Assembly (NCBI RefSeq): GCF_007097525.1
Contig: NZ_VKDD01000003.1
Coordinates: forward strand, 289,777-353,776
Length of the DNA: 64,000 nucleotides
Source: Thalassomonas sp. M1454
GTDB lineage: Bacteria; Pseudomonadota; Gammaproteobacteria; Enterobacterales; Alteromonadaceae
Reading direction: 5' to 3'
Shown here: positions 1 through 8,800 of the stretch, piece after piece
How the letters are laid out: every line of letters begins with the position of its first letter
How positions within the stretch are numbered: the first letter of the stretch is position 1
Notes under the pieces: model-generated
Told to the model about the DNA's origin: nothing
What the model saw: the letters and a program-made list of their open reading frames with translations, nothing else
Database searches by the model: none
Program-made: the position numbers and the translations under genes

Positions 1-46
1 TACCGGTAGTTTGCAGGTAATTGATGGCGGCTATACCACCGCATAA
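1..46 (+). CDS. 3' end of an SDR-family oxidoreductase (partial)
   Basis: Reading from base 2, the first 15 codons give TGSLQVIDGGYTTA and a TAA stop at 44-46. This is the usual C-terminal signature of classical short-chain dehydrogenases (T-G-x-x-x-x-x-D-G-G). The rest of the gene lies upstream of the window. The stop is 10 bases before the likely start of the lactonase-like gene at 57, so the two are probably co-transcribed. SDRs of this kind oxidise sugars or deoxy-keto sugar acids, which fits the neighbours. Substrate cannot be assigned. Confidence 0.7.
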   Translation, partial: TGSLQVIDGGYTTA

Positions 47-56
47 TTATATACTT

Positions 57-917
57 ATGGATATTATCGATCCCCACCTACATTTATTTGACCTAAAAAG
101 AGGTGATTACCATTGGCTTAAAAGCAGTGAGCCACCCTTTTGGCCAGACAAAAGTATACTCCAGCAAAACTTTTCTGAACATGACTTAACTCTTGCTAGC
201 AACATTAATCTAGTGGGTTTTGTACATATAGAAGCCGGTTTTGATAATAAGCAGCCTCATCGTGAGCTTGAGTGGCTAGAGCAAACATGCAGCTTGGCTT
301 TTAAATCAATAGCTTTTGCAGAACTTAGCGCTAATGACTTTGCCTTGCAGCTAGATAAACTTGAACAATTTGAATCGTTTGCCGGTATTAGGCATATTCT
401 TGATGAGCAGCTACAACAGATATTACAACAGCCTAACACGCTAGCTAATTTACAACTATTAGCCGATAAAGGTTTGATCTTTGAAGCACAATTTGATGTG
501 ACCAACTATCAGCATAGCCAGTTATTTTATAATACCATTAAGCAATGCCCTAACTTAAAAGTAGTCATTAATCATGCAGGTTTCCCTGCGCATAATAAAG
601 CCGATGAACAATACAGCAACTCACTTAGCATGCTGGCATCATTAGATAATTGCGCAATTAAATGCTCTGGCTGGGAAATGCAAAACAGGCAATGGCAAAT
701 AAGCGAAGTTAGTAACCTTATAAACCTAGTTATATCAGTTTTCGGTATAGATAGAGTGATGCTTGCAAGTAACTTTCCTGTAAGTAACTTATCTACTAGC
801 TACAATCAACTATGGCAAAGCTATTGCTTTGATTTATTAAAGCCCTTTTCTACTGATGAAAAAAAACAGCTTAGCGCAAATAACGCTAAGCTGTTTTATG
901 GATTAGTTCTAAGCTAA
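57..917 (+). CDS. COG3618-type amidohydrolase, L-fuconolactonase-like
   Basis: A 286-residue TIM-barrel amidohydrolase. The ATG at 57 is preferred: an in-frame ATG at 21 would overlap the upstream SDR gene and give a non-conserved leader, while the protein from 57 opens at once with the metal-motif strand MDIIDPHLHLFD (HxH). Further family motifs are GFVHIEAGFD and VINHAGFP. Near the C terminus the usual SDWPV motif reads SNFPV, so the general-base Asp is Asn here, a substitution I recall in part of this family. Characterised relatives hydrolyse sugar lactones such as L-fuconolactone. Context (SDR upstream, sugar-acid dehydratase and aldolase nearby) supports a lactonase role; substrate is inference. 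Its last codons overlap a strong hairpin at 863-897. Confidence 0.75.
   Translation: MDIIDPHLHLFDLKRGDYHWLKSSEPPFWPDKSILQQNFSEHDLTLASNINLVGFVHIEAGFDNKQPHRELEWLEQTCSLAFKSIAFAELSANDFALQLDKLEQFESFAGIRHILDEQLQQILQQPNTLANLQLLADKGLIFEAQFDVTNYQHSQLFYNTIKQCPNLKVVINHAGFPAHNKADEQYSNSLSMLASLDNCAIKCSGWEMQNRQWQISEVSNLINLVISVFGIDRVMLASNFPVSNLSTSYNQLWQSYCFDLLKPFSTDEKKQLSANNAKLFYGLVLS
859..897 (-). terminator. Terminator of the DUF502 gene, embedded in the 3' end of the opposing gene
   Basis: A perfect 14-bp stem (arms 863-876 and 884-897, AAAACAGCTTAGCG and its complement) with a 7-base loop. On the minus strand the stem is followed by a run of eight T, the classical intrinsic terminator form for the DUF502 gene ending at 935. 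On the plus strand only four T follow. The hairpin lies inside the last codons of the lactonase-like gene (stop at 915-917). Confidence 0.7.
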
Positions 918-934
918 ATAAGTGCTAGTGCAAA

Positions 935-1552
935 CTAGTCTTGCTTATCCATCTCTAACATTACTTTGGCTTGGTCCATGTTTACGTATTTGCTAGAGCC
1001 TTTACCAAAACGTTTTAAACTACCAAGTACGCCAATAAAATTATCATTAATTGGTTCGATGCGCTCAGCATTTACAAAAGAGATGCCACCAGAGCGAGGG
1101 TCCGGAGAGCCAGGGAAAAATACCACAACTAAATCTTCTGTTGTACGCTCAACTTCATAACCGATTTGCAGTTGATCATCAAAACGAACCATAACAGGTT
1201 TTAATGCATTAGTTTCATCTGATGCACCTGCAACGCCTTCGGTAACGCTTTTAAGGTATGCATAACCTGGTATTACAAGCATTAACTTATCATCTAATGC
1301 TGAGAAAAGTTTTTTACCTAATTTGCTGCTAGCAAATAAACCAGCAATAAAACATATTAATACAATAGCAATATCTGCAATGATGTTAGCAACGGCAACA
1401 CCACCTACCGCTTCAATTGGTACTAAATTACCTAAAGGCTCTGCCACTTTAAGCATAAGCTCATAAGCTTTGCCTAAGATCATCACAAAAATGATCACTG
1501 GGATCAAAAATAAAAAACCGCCTTTAATGGTATTTTTCAAAAAATCTAACAT
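935..1552 (-). CDS. DUF502 family membrane protein
   Basis: 205 residues. Two hydrophobic segments lie near the N terminus (about residues 10-30 and 52-75), followed by a soluble part with the conserved features of DUF502: MLVIPGYAYLKSVTEG, VVVFFPGSPDPRSG and GSLKRFGKGS. The ATG at 1552 has a GGAAGTG ribosome-binding site. The biochemical function of the family is unknown, although plant relatives act in membrane trafficking. It sits alone between two groups of sugar-acid genes and is probably a separate transcription unit, ending at the hairpin at 859-897. Confidence 0.8.
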   Translation of the reverse strand: MLDFLKNTIKGGFLFLIPVIIFVMILGKAYELMLKVAEPLGNLVPIEAVGGVAVANIIADIAIVLICFIAGLFASSKLGKKLFSALDDKLMLVIPGYAYLKSVTEGVAGASDETNALKPVMVRFDDQLQIGYEVERTTEDLVVVFFPGSPDPRSGGISFVNAERIEPINDNFIGVLGSLKRFGKGSSKYVNMDQAKVMLEMDKQD

Positions 1553-1689
1553 GTATTCACTTCCAATAATAAGTATGTTGCAATTGATATTGCTTTGATT
1601 GGAAGGATTATATAAGGCGCTGTAAAGGCAAACTGTAATACTTTGAGAAACTTTTGTTACGCAATTGTAAGGCGCAAGTTAATATAACG

Positions 1690-1718
1690 AAAAAAGGCAC
1701 CCCTTAGGTTGCCTTTAT
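1690..1718 (-). terminator. Intrinsic terminator after the enolase-superfamily gene
   Basis: Arms AAAGGCA-CC and GGTTGCCTTT form a stem with one bulge. On the minus strand it is followed by a six-T run. It lies 36 bases past the stop of the gene that ends at 1754, so it probably closes the aldolase-enolase operon. Confidence 0.6.
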
Positions 1719-1753
1719 ATAACTTAGTACGCAATGACTTAGTTTAGTTCAAA

Positions 1754-2929
1754 TTATTTTACCGTAACGTGTGGCGATCTCATTACAACGTCATCATTTA
1801 ACTCGATTCCTATGCCTGGCTCTTCAGATACTTCAAAGAAACCATTTACCGGTTGCGGATCTTGAATACATAATTCACGGTTCCACGACTTAATCGCATA
1901 AGTATGGTGTTCATGAATTAAGAAGTTTGGAATTGCTGTTTCTAAATGCAATGAAGCTGCTGTTGCAACCGGGCCGCCACACACATGTGCTTGAATACGA
2001 ATATCGTATACATCAGCATAATCACATACTTTTTTCGCTTCAGTAAAGCCGCCACATAAGCCAACATCAGGTTGCAAAACATCAATACTTTGATCTTCAA
2101 AATATGGGCGCACATCCCAACGATGATATAAACGTTCGCCGCCAGCAATCGGCACATTTACGTTATCCGACACTTTTTTATGCACCGCTGAATTTAAATA
2201 ATTCACCGGCTCTTCGTACATCATACAGTCAACTTCTTCGATAATTTTACCCATTTGAATCGCTGATGCTGCGCCCATTAAAGAGTGCGACTCGAAAATA
2301 ATATCAACATCATCACCAACAGCAGTACGAATAGCTCTTAGTCTATCACCAAATAAACGCATTTGCGGTTTGGTAAATAACTTGGTGCGATCAAAAGCAG
2401 AGCTGCCATCATGGTTATATACGATAGGATCAACTTTAACTGCATCATAGCCCTCGCTAACAGCTTTTAAAGCAGCTTCAGCATATTCTTCTGGCTGAAT
2501 AAGTTTTTTACATTCCTTATCCCAGTCAAATTGTAATTGGCTAGCATAAGTGCGTAATTTACCATTAACTTTACCACCAAGTAGTTGATAAACAGGAACC
2601 CCTAAAGCCTTACCTTTTATATCCCAAAGCGCAGTATCTATTGCACTCATCGCAGAATATAACACTGGACCGCCACCTAATCCCCAAAAGCTCTCTCTTA
2701 ACATTCGCGACCATAACAACTCAGTTTGAAATGGGTTGTAACCAATAAGCACAGCTTCTGCAATCTCTTTGATCATCGCCGCCGCAGCACTGTGGCCCCA
2801 ATCATAAGCAAGACCCGCTTCCCCCACACCTGTTATGCCTTCATCGGTATGAATACGAATAAAAACAGGGTTCCAAGGTGGTCGCTCAGGACAATGGATA
2901 TCAAATATTTCAACGTGGGTGATTTTCAT
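1754..2929 (-). CDS. Enolase-superfamily (mandelate racemase/muconate lactonizing type) sugar-acid dehydratase-like enzyme
   Basis: 391 residues. The N-terminal capping domain is followed by a TIM barrel with AMSAIDTALWDIKGKALG, the VKVDP strand (catalytic Lys) and three acidic metal-ligand strands IIFESHS, MYEEPV and GGERLYHR, then the QAHVCGG strand with a likely catalytic His. Family members abstract the alpha-proton of a carboxylate, and members with this layout are often aldonate dehydratases. The gene follows the aldolase gene by 62 bases on the same strand and they probably form one operon. A role in dehydrating an aldonic acid, with the SDR and lactonase at the window start, is inference; the exact substrate is not readable from sequence. 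Confidence 0.75.
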   Translation of the reverse strand: MKITHVEIFDIHCPERPPWNPVFIRIHTDEGITGVGEAGLAYDWGHSAAAAMIKEIAEAVLIGYNPFQTELLWSRMLRESFWGLGGGPVLYSAMSAIDTALWDIKGKALGVPVYQLLGGKVNGKLRTYASQLQFDWDKECKKLIQPEEYAEAALKAVSEGYDAVKVDPIVYNHDGSSAFDRTKLFTKPQMRLFGDRLRAIRTAVGDDVDIIFESHSLMGAASAIQMGKIIEEVDCMMYEEPVNYLNSAVHKKVSDNVNVPIAGGERLYHRWDVRPYFEDQSIDVLQPDVGLCGGFTEAKKVCDYADVYDIRIQAHVCGGPVATAASLHLETAIPNFLIHEHHTYAIKSWNRELCIQDPQPVNGFFEVSEEPGIGIELNDDVVMRSPHVTVK

Positions 2930-2991
2930 TTTTATATGGGTTCCGTATTTATTTTTATATGTTGAATAGTTCTAACAATCTATGTAGCAAT

Positions 2992-3759
2992 CTATGTGGC
3001 AAAACTTGGATCTAAACGATATGCTTTGCGGATCATCGCTGGCCAAGACTTTTGTCCACCAGTGCTTCCAGTATGTACTATCTTAGCTTGGGCAAAGATA
3101 TTATCGACAATTGCCTGTGGGATACTTATGGTATCTTGCCCTGCGGCTTGTAACATTAATTGAATCTCACAGGCTCTGTTTAAATCATACATACGCATAA
3201 ACGCATCACCAATAGTAGCGCCTAATGTTAAACCACCATGGTTGCGCAACAATAAATGATTATTCGTACCTAAGTTTTGCTGTAAGCGTTTTTTCTCATC
3301 CGGATTAACTGCTAATCCTTCATAGTCGTGATAGCTCATCGATGCCATAGAAAACATCGAGTACTGACTCAATGGCAACAAGCCTTGCTTTTGAGAAGCG
3401 ACAGCGATAGTAGAGTTTGTATGTAAATGCATTACACATTGTGCATCGTGACGTACTTGATGAATGGCACTATGGATTGTGAATCCAGCAGGATTTATCT
3501 CAAACTCACCACCATCAAGTACATTGCCATCAATATCTATTTTAACTAAATTTGAGGCCGTAACTTCATCAAATGCAACGCCAAATGCATTTATCAAAAA
3601 ATGTTCTGTACCTTCGATACGAGCCGAAATATGGGTGTAAATAAGATCATCCCAACCAAAATCAGCAACCAAACGATAACAGGCGGCTAAGTCGACACGA
3701 GTTTGCCACTCTATTTCTGAAACCTTTTCTTTTAAATTTCTTTCAAGTAATTCGTACAC
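2992..3759 (-). CDS. Class II aldolase/adducin family protein
   Basis: 255 residues with the fold signatures of class II aldolases: ISARIEG near the start, the zinc-binding HLHTNS strand and LLRNHGGLTLGATI. It starts at a GTG (3759) with AGGAAA seven bases upstream. Relatives cleave sugar phosphates or keto sugar acids using zinc, but some members of this subfamily have no proven aldolase activity. It is the first gene of the minus-strand pair with the enolase-superfamily gene. Cleavage of a 2-keto-3-deoxy sugar acid would complete a degradation route; this is inferred only from context. Confidence 0.75.
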   Translation of the reverse strand: MYELLERNLKEKVSEIEWQTRVDLAACYRLVADFGWDDLIYTHISARIEGTEHFLINAFGVAFDEVTASNLVKIDIDGNVLDGGEFEINPAGFTIHSAIHQVRHDAQCVMHLHTNSTIAVASQKQGLLPLSQYSMFSMASMSYHDYEGLAVNPDEKKRLQQNLGTNNHLLLRNHGGLTLGATIGDAFMRMYDLNRACEIQLMLQAAGQDTISIPQAIVDNIFAQAKIVHTGSTGGQKSWPAMIRKAYRLDPSFAT

Positions 3760-3873
3760 TTACTTTTCCTATAATTGATTATTAAAACAGTATAACCATT
3801 ATTTAATCTCTAGTAATCAATGTTACAGCAGAGTACACTTATTTCAGTATATTTTTTAACAATGGACTAATGA

Positions 3874-4776
3874 ATGTTGAATAAAGTATTCTCAACAATT
3901 CTATACATATACAGTTTGATTTTAGTCAATCAGATGGCTTTCGCTCTGGAATATAAACTACCAGAGGATAATAGTCGGTTAATTGGTGAAATAACTAAAC
4001 ATACTGTAGTCAAAGGAGAATTTTTTCAACAACTAGCACAGCGCTATAACGTTGGCTTGTTAGCATTGATGGAAGCTAACCCTGGCGTAGACCCTCTTCT
4101 TCCAAAAGAAGGTACTGAACTTGTTATACCTACCCAAATGATTTTGCCTTATGGCAAGCATGAAGGCATCGTTATTAACTTATCTGAATTACGTCTTTAT
4201 TACTTTGATAATGCTAAACAAACAGTAAATGTATTTCCTGTAGGTATCGGCAAAATAGGTAATGCAACGCCTAAATTAATTAGTGAAATTACAGAAAAAC
4301 GTACTAACCCCAACTGGTTCCCTACCGTTGATAAACGCAAAGAGCACTTTGCCACACATGGTGTTGAGTTACCAAGAATGGTTAAAGCGGGTCCAAATAA
4401 CCCTTTGGGTGATTATGCTATGCGTATTGGTCGAAGTACTTATTTAATCCATGGAACTAATCAACGCTTTGGTATTGGTATGCGTGCAAGTTCAGGTTGT
4501 ATACGTATGAATCCCGAAGATATTGAATGGTTGTTTAAACAAGCCGACTCAGGAACTAAGGTTAAAATTATAGATCAGCCAATAAAGATGACTTATTTAA
4601 CTCCAAGTCAGCGCATGATAGAAATACATTCGCCATTATCGTTAAGTGAAGATGATAAGCCTAGCCTCTACCCTTTAAGCTCAGGCGTAAAAAGCTTTAT
4701 AGGTGATAACCCTAAAGACCTTGAAGCATTAGATAAAATAATTAAACAACCTAAAGGCCTACCAGTTAAATTTTAA
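3874..4776 (+). CDS. L,D-transpeptidase (YkuD family) with LysM-like domain
   Basis: 300 residues: signal peptide (1-24), a LysM-like segment (about 42-88, HTVVKGEFFQQLAQRYNVG...PLLPKEGTELVIP) and a YkuD catalytic domain (about 96-230) with the motif IHGTNQ...SSGCIRMNP; catalytic Cys at residue 209. This is the layout of ErfK/YbiS/YcfS enzymes that act in the periplasm on the peptidoglycan tetrapeptide, attaching Braun lipoprotein or making 3-3 crosslinks. The converging neighbour at 4844-5131 is a Lpp-like lipoprotein, a likely substrate. It ends at a shared bidirectional terminator. Confidence 0.88.
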   Translation: MLNKVFSTILYIYSLILVNQMAFALEYKLPEDNSRLIGEITKHTVVKGEFFQQLAQRYNVGLLALMEANPGVDPLLPKEGTELVIPTQMILPYGKHEGIVINLSELRLYYFDNAKQTVNVFPVGIGKIGNATPKLISEITEKRTNPNWFPTVDKRKEHFATHGVELPRMVKAGPNNPLGDYAMRIGRSTYLIHGTNQRFGIGMRASSGCIRMNPEDIEWLFKQADSGTKVKIIDQPIKMTYLTPSQRMIEIHSPLSLSEDDKPSLYPLSSGVKSFIGDNPKDLEALDKIIKQPKGLPVKF

Positions 4777-4796
4777 TCCTAGTTTAACAGGCATAA

Positions 4797-4820
4797 AAAA
4801 ACCGAGTTGCCTCGGTTTTT
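4797..4820. terminator. Bidirectional terminator between L,D-transpeptidase and lipoprotein genes
   Basis: Perfect 10-bp stem, arms AAAAACCGAG and CTCGGTTTTT, loop TTGC. It has A and T runs on both sides and lies between two converging genes, so it can terminate both. Confidence 0.85.
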
Positions 4821-4843
4821 AAGATTAAATAATTAATTTGCAG

Positions 4844-5131
4844 TTATTTTTTATAGCTACTTACTACATTATCAACTCGTTCATTAGCTTGAGATGCTTT
4901 TGCCTGTGCATCTGCTGCCATTTCTTTAGCAGCTTGGGCATCGGCAGCACTTTGCTCTTGCGATGCTTTAAGTTGACCAACCTCACCAGATAGGCTTTCT
5001 ACTTGGCTCGATAAGCTATCAATTTTAGAATTTAAATCTGCAACATTTTGCTCCATTGCATCATTATTAGCACACCCTGCTAAACCAAATGTAAAACATA
5101 CTGCAGCTAGAGTAATTATTTTCTTGTTCAT
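4844..5131 (-). CDS. Lpp/OprI-type major outer-membrane lipoprotein
   Basis: 95 residues. Lipoprotein signal with lipobox LAGC (Cys19), then a heptad-patterned helix (LNSKIDSLSSQVESLSGEVGQL) and an Ala-rich zipper. The C-terminal YKK resembles the YRK end of E. coli Lpp, whose last Lys epsilon-amino group is linked to peptidoglycan. A covalent wall anchor is therefore plausible. It converges on an L,D-transpeptidase gene, the enzyme class that makes this bond. It is longer than E. coli Lpp (78 residues), mainly through the Ala-rich section. Confidence 0.85.
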   Translation of the reverse strand: MNKKIITLAAVCFTFGLAGCANNDAMEQNVADLNSKIDSLSSQVESLSGEVGQLKASQEQSAADAQAAKEMAADAQAKASQANERVDNVVSSYKK

Positions 5132-5252
5132 CCTGACACTCCAAAGTTTATTTTATGTAAATAACAAGTATTCGTTCTTGCCTACTTTCAGTATGGCATA
5201 AAAAATTACTAAACTCATAATAATGTTAAATATAAGTTACTTAGAGTGTGTT

Positions 5253-5732
5253 CTAAACTTCTAATATAGGTAAACCTAAATCTTCTTTCACATTTTCCAT
5301 AACCACATAAGTATGAGTTTGTGAAACAGCAGGTAAGTTAACTATATAGCCAAGCACCTCTCGGTAGTTTTTCATGTCAGCTACTCTGATCTTAACTAAG
5401 TAGTCAAAACCACCAGCAACCATATGGCATTCTGCGACCTCGTGAATATTAACCACTTTGTCGCGAAACTGGTCAAATACATCAGCCGTGGTTCGATCTA
5501 AAGTTACCTGTATAAATGCTGACATGCCCATATTAAGCTTTTCAGCATCTAATACGGCCCCGTAACGCTTGATAAAACCTTCGGCTTCAAGCTTTTTTAC
5601 TCTATCTAAACATGGACTTGCACTTAAATTGACCTGCTTTGCTAGCTCGACATTAGAGATCCGCCCTTGCTTTTGCAAAGTGTCTAAAATTGTTAAATCT
5701 ATCCTATCAAGTGTTCTACTTTTGTAACTCAT
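5253..5732 (-). CDS. Lrp/AsnC family transcriptional regulator, probable regulator of putA
   Basis: 159 residues: N-terminal helix-turn-helix (LDRIDLTILDTLQKQGRIS...LSASPCLDRVKKLE) and a C-terminal RAM ligand-binding domain with ECHMVAGGFDYLVKIR. By memory it is close to E. coli Lrp throughout. It is transcribed away from putA with 133 bases between the start codons. In several proteobacteria an Lrp-type activator (PutR) next to putA responds to proline, and the PutA here lacks its own DNA-binding domain. A PutR role is therefore likely; a global Lrp role cannot be excluded. Confidence 0.85.
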   Translation of the reverse strand: MSYKSRTLDRIDLTILDTLQKQGRISNVELAKQVNLSASPCLDRVKKLEAEGFIKRYGAVLDAEKLNMGMSAFIQVTLDRTTADVFDQFRDKVVNIHEVAECHMVAGGFDYLVKIRVADMKNYREVLGYIVNLPAVSQTHTYVVMENVKEDLGLPILEV

Positions 5733-5865
5733 GCAGTATTTTCTATGGTATTTGATTACAATTGCATCATATTACACTGAAATTAACTGAATTTCATTAA
5801 CACATTCTGCGAGTATTTATATAACATTCGCACCATATTATTTTGTATTTATCTAGGCTGATATC

Positions 5866-8800
5866 ATGCTTTTTAACGGAAACTTAATTACTAATGACCC
5901 TATTCGCCAGCAAATTCGCGATCATTACCGAGCTGACGAAAATGAGGTATTAAACAACCTGATCCCACTAGCTGAAATTGGTGCCAATGCACGTTCAAGA
6001 GCTTGGGAACGCGCCAGACAAATGGTTGTTCAAATTCGAAAAGATCAAACAGGCAAAGGCGGTGTTGACGCACTGTTAAACGAGTTCTCATTATCAAGTG
6101 AAGAAGGCGTAGTGTTAATGTGTTTAGCCGAAGCATTACTGCGAGTTCCTGATAAATTAACAGCAGATAACTTAATTCGCGATAAATTAGCAGAAGGTGA
6201 TTGGAGTTCGCATTTAGGCAATAGTGACTCTATTTTTGTTAACGCATCATCTTGGGGTCTATTATTTACCGGTAAATTAGTTAATTACACTGATGAAAAT
6301 AAAAAACAACAATTTGGTCTGTTAAAGAAAACTATCGGCCGCTTAGGTGAGCCAGTTATCCGTAAAGCTGTACGCTATGCCATGAAGATCATGGGCACAC
6401 AATTTGTTATGGGTCACACTATCGATTCTGCAGTCGAGCGAGCAGTAGATACCGAAGCAAAAGGTTATACCTACTCTTACGATATGCTAGGTGAAGGTGC
6501 TCGTACTATGGCTGATGCAGACCGCTACTTTGATAGTTACGTTAAGGCTATTGATGTTATCGGTAAAGCAGCAAAAGGCCGAGGCCCGCAAAAAAGCCCT
6601 GGCATTTCAATAAAGTTATCTGCGATACACCCACGCTATGAATTTACCCATCGTGAGCGTGTTATTGCTGAATTAATCCCTCGCTTAAAACACTTAGCTC
6701 TAGCAGCAAAATCATACAACATTGGCTTTACTGTCGACGCCGAAGAAGCTGATCGCTTAGATATATCTCTAGATGTTATCGGCGCAGTATTTTTAGATGA
6801 AGACTTAGCTGGTTGGGATGGTTTTGGTATTGCATTACAAGCTTATCAAAAACGCGCTTTATATGTTGTTGAGTGGGTACGCGAGCAAACATTAAAAGCA
6901 GGTCGTCAAATGATGGTGCGCTTAGTAAAAGGCGCTTACTGGGATGCGGAAATAAAAATTAGCCAAGTAGAAGGTTACAACGACTTCCCGGTATTTAGCA
7001 GAAAACCATCGACCGATGTCTCATATCATGCCTGTGCTAAAAAATTATTAAGCTACCGCGACAGTATTTACCCACAGTTTGCGACTCATAATGCCTACAC
7101 AGTTGCTACTATTTTAGAAATGACTGATGACTATGAAGGTTTTGAATTCCAACGTTTACACGGTATGGGTGAGTCACTTTACGACCAAGTTGTTGTTAAC
7201 GATAACGTACCTTGTCGTGTTTACGCGCCTGTTGGTCATCACGAAGATTTACTTGCTTATTTAGTACGTCGTTTACTTGAAAACGGTGCTAACAGCTCAT
7301 TTGTAAACAACATTGTCGATGAAAATATTCCTGTTGAATCATTACTAACCGATCCAGTTGAGCTTGTTCAGAGCTGGCAAAATAAGTACAACCCACAAAT
7401 CCCTCAATCTATTGAGATGTTTGGCAGCGAGCGTGCAAATTCTAAAGGCTTAGATTTAACCACCATAGATCAAATAACGCCTATGCGTGATAACTTAAAT
7501 GCTTGGTTTGAAAAAGCAACGGCTACACAAGCTGTTGCCGATGCTGAAGCTGTTATTAACCCAGCAAATCACAATGAAGTTATTGGCTATATAAAACATG
7601 CCGATAGCAAGGCAATGCAAAACATCTTAGCGAGTGCCCATACGGCATTTACTCAGTGGAGCCAAACAGACGTTAATGTTAGAGCCGAGTTGTTATTAAA
7701 AACAGCAGATGCGCTTGAAGCAAATCAAGACGAGTTAATTGCTCTTTGTATAAAAGAAGCAGGTAAAATTCCAGCCGATGGTGTTGCAGAAGTTCGTGAA
7801 GCGGTAGATTTTTGTCGTTATTACGCAGCTCGTGCGCCAGAATTAATGGCTGATAAAAACTTACAGTCTCGCGGCGTGGTACTTTGTATTAGCCCGTGGA
7901 ACTTCCCATTAGCAATATTCTTAGGACAAGTTGCAGCAGCAATCGTAACCGGTAATACCGTTGTAGCAAAACCGGCTGAACAAACCAGCTTAATTGCCCT
8001 GCGTACTATTGAATTAATGACAGAATGTGGTTTACCAGAAGGTGTTGTTGTACCAGTAATTGCTCGAGGTAGTGAAGTTGGTGCACACATTGTTCCTGAT
8101 GAACGCATTCAGGCAGTTATGTTTACAGGTTCAACTGAGACAGGTACATGGATTTCACAAAAACTGGCAGAGCGTCAAGGTGAACAAGTTCCTCTGATCG
8201 CCGAAACTGGTGGCCAAAACTGTATGATAGTTGACTCAACTGCGCTTCCTGAGCAAGTAGTTGATGATGTGGTAACTTCAGGGTTCCAAAGTGCAGGTCA
8301 ACGCTGTTCAGCATTACGAGTTCTATTTGTGCAAGAAGATGTTGCCGACAAAGTTATCTCTATGATCAAAGGTGCAATGGCTGAATTACATGTTGGCGAC
8401 CCGGCATTTTTAAGTACTGATGTTGGCCCTGTTATTGATAACAAAGCATTTACCGCACTTAATGATCATGTAAGTTATTTAGAAGGTAAATCAACTTTAC
8501 ATTACCAATGTAAGCTGCCTGAGATGGGAGACACTGGTAACTATTTCTTTGCCCCAAGACTTTACGAAATCAGCGACTTATCTGTACTTAAAAAAGAAGT
8601 ATTCGGTCCTTGTGTTCACGTTATTCGCTTTAAAGCGGCAGATATTGAAAATGTTATTGAGCAAATTAACGGTACTGGTTTTGGTTTAACTATGGGTATT
8701 CATACTCGTATTGAAGAGAAAAGTGAATACTTATCTAAGCGCTCTCGTGCAGGTAATGTCTATGTTAACCGTAACATGATTGGTGCGGTTGTTGGTGTAC

